Source: Breviolum minutum Mf 1.05b.01 (Eukaryota; Sar; Dinophyceae; Suessiales; Symbiodiniaceae). From it: DNA of 64,000 nt. A program made the translations under genes and the position numbers. Below, in pieces: positions 58,880 to 64,000 of this stretch (positions are counted from its first letter, which is position 1; every line of letters starts with the position of its first letter). The DNA lies in the NCBI GenBank assembly GCA_000507305.1, contig DF240202.1, positions 1 through 64,000 of the forward strand. The letters run 5' to 3'. The notes beneath the pieces are model-generated. The model was not told where the DNA came from and searched no databases. It worked only from the letters and a program-made list of their open reading frames with translations.

Positions 58880-61800
58880 ATCCAAGATTGCTCCCAAGAC
58901 AGGAAGTTCGTTCAGCGCACCCAAAAAACAGGTTTTTTTTAACCTTACCATCAGTAGATCCAATGCCAATGCCGCCCTGAGTCTCTGCTAACCTAAGGAA
59001 TTGACCTGCATGTGTTGCTGAGTGCATAATGGATCGTCGCCTTGCTTTCCTCAGATCAAACAAAAGTTTCAATGTGCTGTGGATGTCATGAAATGTAACG
59101 TGATCACTTCATGGACAGAAAAGCGTTGCATGCTCACATTAAAGTGCACAAGAGGAAGATCCTCAACTTCACAATGTCAAGCATCGGTTTGCTTATGTTT
59201 AGGGATGGTTGGAATTCACATTCCTCAAAAGCAGGCCACATGGGCGGCAAACTCGGATAAGATATCCTTAGTGTTTGAAGGCTCAGAAAACTTGTCCGCA
59301 TCTTCCGCACTGGAAACGTAGCTGTGTTTCATAATTATCATACAGCAATCTGTAAAATTGTGCAGTGTGAGTGAACCCCCAGACCTGGAACAGAACATTA
59401 TATTTTTCTATTGCAGGGCAAGATACCTTCGCAAGAAAAGAGGAAGCATAATACTATATTTTCAAAAAAAAAACTAAGAAAATCACATGGCCGGATGACA
59501 CTCCACCACAAATAGGCGAACATGTTTTCATGGAGCTGGGATCTAACATGTTTGAAGTACTTCCGGCATCACCACGAGATGAAGGCTTGTGTGATTGCCC
59601 CCAATTGACAAGACTGTGTTCTCTGATGTTCTTTGTGATCAATATCTATAGGTGCAAAGTGAATATTTTTTGTATAGGTACCATATTTCTTAGTTACTAT
59701 TTGTTAGTAACTAGTAATAGTTCTTAGTTAGTCAGGACAATATGAACATAGCACATGGGCTGTCAGCTTCTGTGTTAGCTGCAAGTGAGTTGCTCCACCT
59801 CTGTGCTTTCCTTTCGCTCATCCTTTCGCTCGTTGTTCCTAACAACACAACGAAAAATGCAAACGACATTCCAAGCCCATTAAAATCCCACAATCCCCAC
59901 AAATTACGTTGGCTTTCCAATGCCAGGCTGTCCTGCCGCTTTTGGTTGCTGTCATCTCATCGCCGTTTCCATTTTGAGTGCCACTGCCAAGGTGAGTGCC
60001 ACTGCCAAGGTGACTGCCAGGGGCACTCGGATCAATCGAAAAACTGACACCCAGTTGGGATGTCTTTCAACCATGGCGAGGAATCAACCCACAGTCTAAA
60101 CAATCCACAGCGAAACCCGCGAGCCTTGACATTCGACGGAAACTTCTCAACTTGTGACTTGAAACACCGGTAAATCCTTCAAGATTTTCCTGAGGCAATG
60201 GGACAAATTTAAGCTGCAAAGGATCACCATGGATCACTACTGTCAGCCAAGCTCTTCAAGTCTACTTCTGTGAGCCAAAGATCATTGGAACCTTCCAATT
60301 TTAGATGCGAAGCCCTCCGCAGCTGCTGCAACTCGGCTCGACTGGCGCGCCTGCTGAACAAATTTTCGGATTGGATTTCGTGTCTTGTTTACACCTCTTA
60401 GAACATCGATAAAGCGTATGAAAACATCTTGAAAAGTCTCGCCCTTCCCATACCCTTCTCACCAAGCAAAGTATCCTTACCCATTGTGTTTCAGCCTAGC
60501 TGTGATGGTGCCAGAGCTGCGGTTGGCCAAAGAGTTGCGTCGACCTTGAGCTTTGTCACCTGTCCTGCGGCAAGGCCATCAACAATGGAGCTTCACATGG
60601 AAACCCATTGATTTTTGTTCCTGAATACAAACAGCCGACAACTAACAACCTTCTGCTTCCAGCACGTTTGGTTGCCTCGCACCAAGGGCTGCAATTGCTT
60701 TGGTAAGGCCAATCAGCATTGTGCTCGCTCTTTCGCCATTCCCTGGGACGACACGTGTTCAAGTGTCTGCAATATCTACAATCCATCCAATATCATAGTT
60801 CAAACTCTCAAAAACCCTATGTCAATTTACATCAATCTATTTCACAAATCATCCCGCAACACTTTTCAAGCAAATTTTCTCCCTGGCTTCAAACCCAGCC
60901 TGGAGCTGGGCTTTGGGAAGAAGGACTGGCATGACTTGCAGTCGGACTTGCCGCAGGTGCCGCAGTTCCACTCAGGCGTTCCACGTGTTGCACTTGGATC
61001 CTTGGCACTAAAAACACCTGGAAACACTGAGAAGTGTGGAAAATGGCAATCATTGTTTTGGGCGAAAATTCAGGTGGGGAGGTTGATGCGCTTTGCAGAC
61101 TATTTTTGGCAAAAGTTCGTGTCTGACACCCTGCCATACCACAAAGGGCACGGGAGGCGAAAAGGATGCTTAAACCTGGTCCTTTGTTTTTAGTAGATGG
61201 AAATGATGGAAATGCAAATACCATCCTGAAATGTGTAGGCTTTTTTCAAATTTTTGATAAGGGACCAAGGCTTGTTCTGAAATTTCTTAGACTAGAATAT
61301 CGCAGCCTGTCCCCTCCGGCTATGGAGTGTCGATGCATGAACTTGTACCAAGCAACTTGGGGTCATTGGTCTCTCTGGTCAGGTCGACTCTTACTTCTCC
61401 GTCAAGAACCAGCGGCATCTAGTCAGGTCCAGCGGGACCGAAGCGAGCTGTTTTCGATTTGTGTGTTCTTCAAGCATTTGTCAAATTATACCAACCGCAT
61501 CAAGCATCATCGAACAATGCGATACAATGTTGACAAGTATTCACCACATTTTGGAACGCGGAGATCTGGTCCGGCATTGGTTGCTCCACTTAAAACATCT
61601 GAGTGCATAGTGCCTACAAGCTGGGAGGCCACCGGAAAGTTTCGCACCTGAACATCTTCATCATCTGAACTGCTTGAGAGGCCATCGTTTTCTTTGGAAC
61701 TCCCTGCTGACGATCCTTCCTTGGATGAAGCCGTCGTGCAGTCATACTAGGTACTTGTCTTACGTTTATAAACAGGCAACTGTACTGCTTGAAACAAATG

Positions 61801-63780
61801 CCAAAAATGCTGTTCTCCCAAGGAACCTAACGAATGCATATGTCAGCTGGAGTGAGCACAAATATATCAAGCTATCAAAAATAAAACCGTTGCAAGAGTC
61901 TATGCCACCAAGTCCTCCATCATCATCATTATGTTCGGAAGCGCGTCCTCCCAAACTCTCCAAGCTACCATCAAACTGGTTCATTGGTGAATATCCAAGT
62001 GAGCATCAGCAGGCCACAATCAACTCGTATCTCTTGCCTGAACGTTGGCCTTGAGAATCATTCTCATCATCTCCAGTATCCAGTGCAAGACACATCAAAT
62101 CCAAGAAGTCATCGGGATCCATCTCCTATGTGTTGCGGTATGCGGCGATTTCGGTATGGCTGTCTGTTTTTCCGGGCCCACAAACCAATCTGACCTCTCC
62201 CCACCCAATCTCCACCCGGAAAGAACCGTTTTTTTGGTTTCCATCCGAGTTGCTGCAGCCAGATCCAAGTACTCGACTGGAAGCTCCAAAACTCTCATGA
62301 GCACCTGAGATGGTGAGAGGAAGAGCCTGTAGGTCACCATTTGTGGGTCAACAGGGATCCCGTCCTCGTAAGTCGAGAGCCCTACATCACTGGCAAGCAT
62401 TTCCTCAGTTCAACTCTAAACATTTTAAACATGCTGCTCACAGGAAAGACTTTCGGCGGTTTCTACCAATTCTATGATATGATATACATAATCATTCTAT
62501 ATGTGAATATGTACATAGATGTAAATATGTCTGTATCGTTCCGTGCTACTCCAAGTCAAAAAAAATGCATCACCCCGCGAAGCGGCTTACAGGAGTAGAT
62601 GCAAAAAGTGGCAATCGCAGAATCACACACCGAGCCACACAAATATCTGCAAATCCTTCAACAAGTTCTTCATCCTGCAAAACGTTGCCCGCAAACAAGT
62701 ATAATGTCAGCGTTTCCAACACCATTTCTTTAATGGTTTGATTCCATGTGATTCCTATCATCTCTCCAAATCCTCCTCCTTTCCCAGTCCTGCAACAATT
62801 CGCACGCAGCTTGCATAGCCGAGGGACCCCGACTTTGCAACACCTGGGACTGTTAAGTCCAAGGTGAATTTTGGTGAAAAAAAATTGGTGGAAATCCAAA
62901 ATGCCTTCCAAACCTGGAAAGCCATAAACGAAAAAAATCAACCATACTTGTAAATGAAAAAGGAAATATCTGATATTTGCTTCACACTTCAAACAATCAT
63001 TGAAGTGGCATCTGTCTCGATCATTCCTTCCACCACCTTATTCATGCCATCCATTGTACTTTTCAAACACTGGTAATTTGTTGTTGTTCACCCTGGTTCC
63101 TTTACATGTTGATCTACCCATTTATAGAAAAATGCACCTCAAAACAAGGATCGTTCGACCACCTTCACTTGGACTTCCCTACAAATTGGCACCACGTTTC
63201 CGCCGTTTCCGGTTTCCGCCTCCATCACAAAGCCACGAAGGATCCCGCGCAGAAAGTCCCAAGCTCCGTCATCCCCACCTTTAGCAACAACGAACGTCCG
63301 AAACAGCAAATCCAGCACATGAAGAAACAAAACTAGATTACAAGATAAATTTGTCCACCCCTTTCACGTCTTCAGGCAGGATGCCAAATGCCGTGGGTGC
63401 AGCTGCCAAATGAAGTTGTGCTGTGGCACACAAGCTTGCAGCTGCATGAAAGCCTTGGTTGCGTATCATGAAATTATGGGGAAATCATGAGAAACCTATC
63501 AAACACATTCCAATTCAAAGCCAAGAAACCTTCCTGCTCATCAAACCAGGTTTCCAGCAGGGCCACCTCAGTTTCCAAGGTCTCAGGTGACCGTTATGGG
63601 ACCACATGTCACCACACACGTGACCGCTCGCAGCCCCTGCCTGAATCACAAAACTGTCCATGATGCCAGTCATTGGGTCATCGTCAGATTTGTCAGCTTC
63701 CTTGTGGCTTCGGCAAAGGATTTTTGGGGAGCCTACAAGCCTTCAAGAGTGTCAGTTGAAAGACCAAAAGCATCCCAAAG
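58880..63780 (-). CDS. Long set of minus-strand exons, one or more unknown genes
   Basis: In translation order: RSHKEADKSDDDPMTGIMD (about 63660-63715), TLETEVALLETWFDEQE (about 63530-63580), GGDDGAWDFLRGILRGFVME (about 63190-63290), IKEMVLETLTLYLFAGNVLQ then DEELVEGFADICVARC (62630-62790), VTYRLFLSPSQVLMRVLELP then VEYLDLAAATRMETKK (62230-62375), DDFLDLMCLALDTGDDENDS (62045-62120), GSLESLGGRASEHNDDDGGL (61895-61985), the four-Cys exon at 60895-61007, EAPLLMALPQD (60555-60600), LSEFAAHVACF (59225-59265) and HAGQFLRLAETQGGIGIGST (58960-59020). VTYRLFLSPSQVLMRVL loosely recalls a RasGEF N-terminal motif, which is not enough to name it. Confidence 0.42.
59976..60022. repeat. 18-bp tandem repeat GTGAGTGCCACTGCCAAG
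   Basis: About 2.6 copies. Each unit contains a splice-donor-like AAG/GTGAGT on the plus strand, and the plus frame gives repeated ECHCQG. Coding status unclear. Confidence 0.6.
60895..61007 (-). CDS. Exon with a C-x2-C-x4-C-x2-C zinc-binding motif
   Basis: A 113-base exon, phase 2 in and phase 1 out, between a TTTTTAG acceptor and a GTTTGA donor. It reads DPSATRGTPEWNCGTCGKSD then CKSCQSFFPKPSSRL. CGTC followed by CKSC four residues later is a compact zinc-ribbon or knuckle. The alternative frame is Pro/Ser-rich (ASPTASHASPSSQSPAPG), but it lacks a fitting acceptor. Confidence 0.45.
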
Positions 63781-64000
63781 CCATAAACTCCCAAGGGATA
63801 GAAAAGGCTCATCTGTCCAAACAAATCCATAAATCAATGGATCAACGCATCAATCGACTGGTTGATAGATAGATCAATAGCTAGATCATGTGTTCGCTTG
63901 TGATAGCCTCTTCTATACATACAATATGACAAGCTACAATCGGCTAGCCTGGGAGTTTTGGGGCTAGAGAAATGCGGCTGCTGTGTGCAGTGACGAATAG

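Noticed and set aside
62230-62375. RasGEF N-terminal domain
   Set aside because: Only one loose motif (VTYRLFLSPSQVLMRVL) and no catalytic RasGEF sequence nearby.
1-64000. Dinoflagellate spliced-leader sequence or relict
   Set aside because: I looked for TTTTGGCTCAAG and its complement near gene starts and saw none.
1-64000. tRNA or rRNA genes
   Set aside because: No cloverleaf or conserved rRNA segment was recognised by eye. A covariance-model search would be decisive.

Overview
The window reads as nuclear DNA of a dinoflagellate, most likely of the Symbiodiniaceae type. This is inferred from gene architecture, not from a marker gene. Coding sequence is cut into many short exons (about 50-140 bases) separated by introns that use GT, GC and apparently GA donors with AG acceptors. 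The same few bases often recur at both intron ends (for example GACAGGCA in the RING-CH gene, CAGGTGG in the kinase gene, TTTGAGGC in the ankyrin gene). Long ORFs are rare. Apart from the kinase gene and the retroelements, most long open frames are shadows or intron read-through.

Layout. 0-8.6 kb: minus-strand exons of a large tetratricopeptide (TPR) repeat gene that runs off the left edge. 8.8-12.9 kb: more minus-strand exons (TPR-like, Pro/Ala-rich and acidic), with a possible stop at 9806. 13.5-15.3 kb: a compact minus-strand gene of phase-0 exons that starts with a well-placed ATG. 15.7-18.8 kb: another minus-strand multi-exon gene of unknown function with confirmed exon phases. 20.1-22.3 kb: a complete-looking three-exon gene encoding a starch-binding CBM20 domain fused to a CDPK/CAMK-like Ser/Thr kinase, the clearest host gene here. 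22.6-22.9 kb: a small plus-strand ORF of unknown function.

24.6-33.5 kb is a nested retrotransposon block of two non-LTR (LINE) families. An old plus-strand LINE (D) was interrupted by a younger same-family LINE (E, 2.9 kb, endonuclease plus reverse transcriptase) with a perfect 15-bp target-site duplication. It was also interrupted by a minus-strand fragment of a second family (LINE-B) with a poly(A) tail and a 9-bp duplication. A third copy (C) faces D head to head, and another LINE-B piece lies beyond C. 33.6-36.3 kb holds a LINE-B-like tail and unassigned ORFs.

37.5-64 kb returns to intron-rich genes, again mostly on the minus strand: an ankyrin-repeat gene (37.5-37.9), a multi-membrane-segment gene (38.8-41.0), a RING-CH (MARCH-type) membrane ubiquitin-ligase gene (42.7-45.6), unknown exons (47-51.9), an Rtt106/POB3-like histone-chaperone domain gene (52.4-53.5), an Ig-like (He_PIG-like) domain pair (57.7-58.0), and a long set of unassigned exons (58.8-63.8) that includes a four-cysteine zinc-binding motif.

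The genes do not form an operon or pathway. The shared feature is near-uniform minus orientation, as expected for unidirectional dinoflagellate gene arrays. No tRNA, rRNA, CRISPR, spliced-leader or viral gene was recognised.
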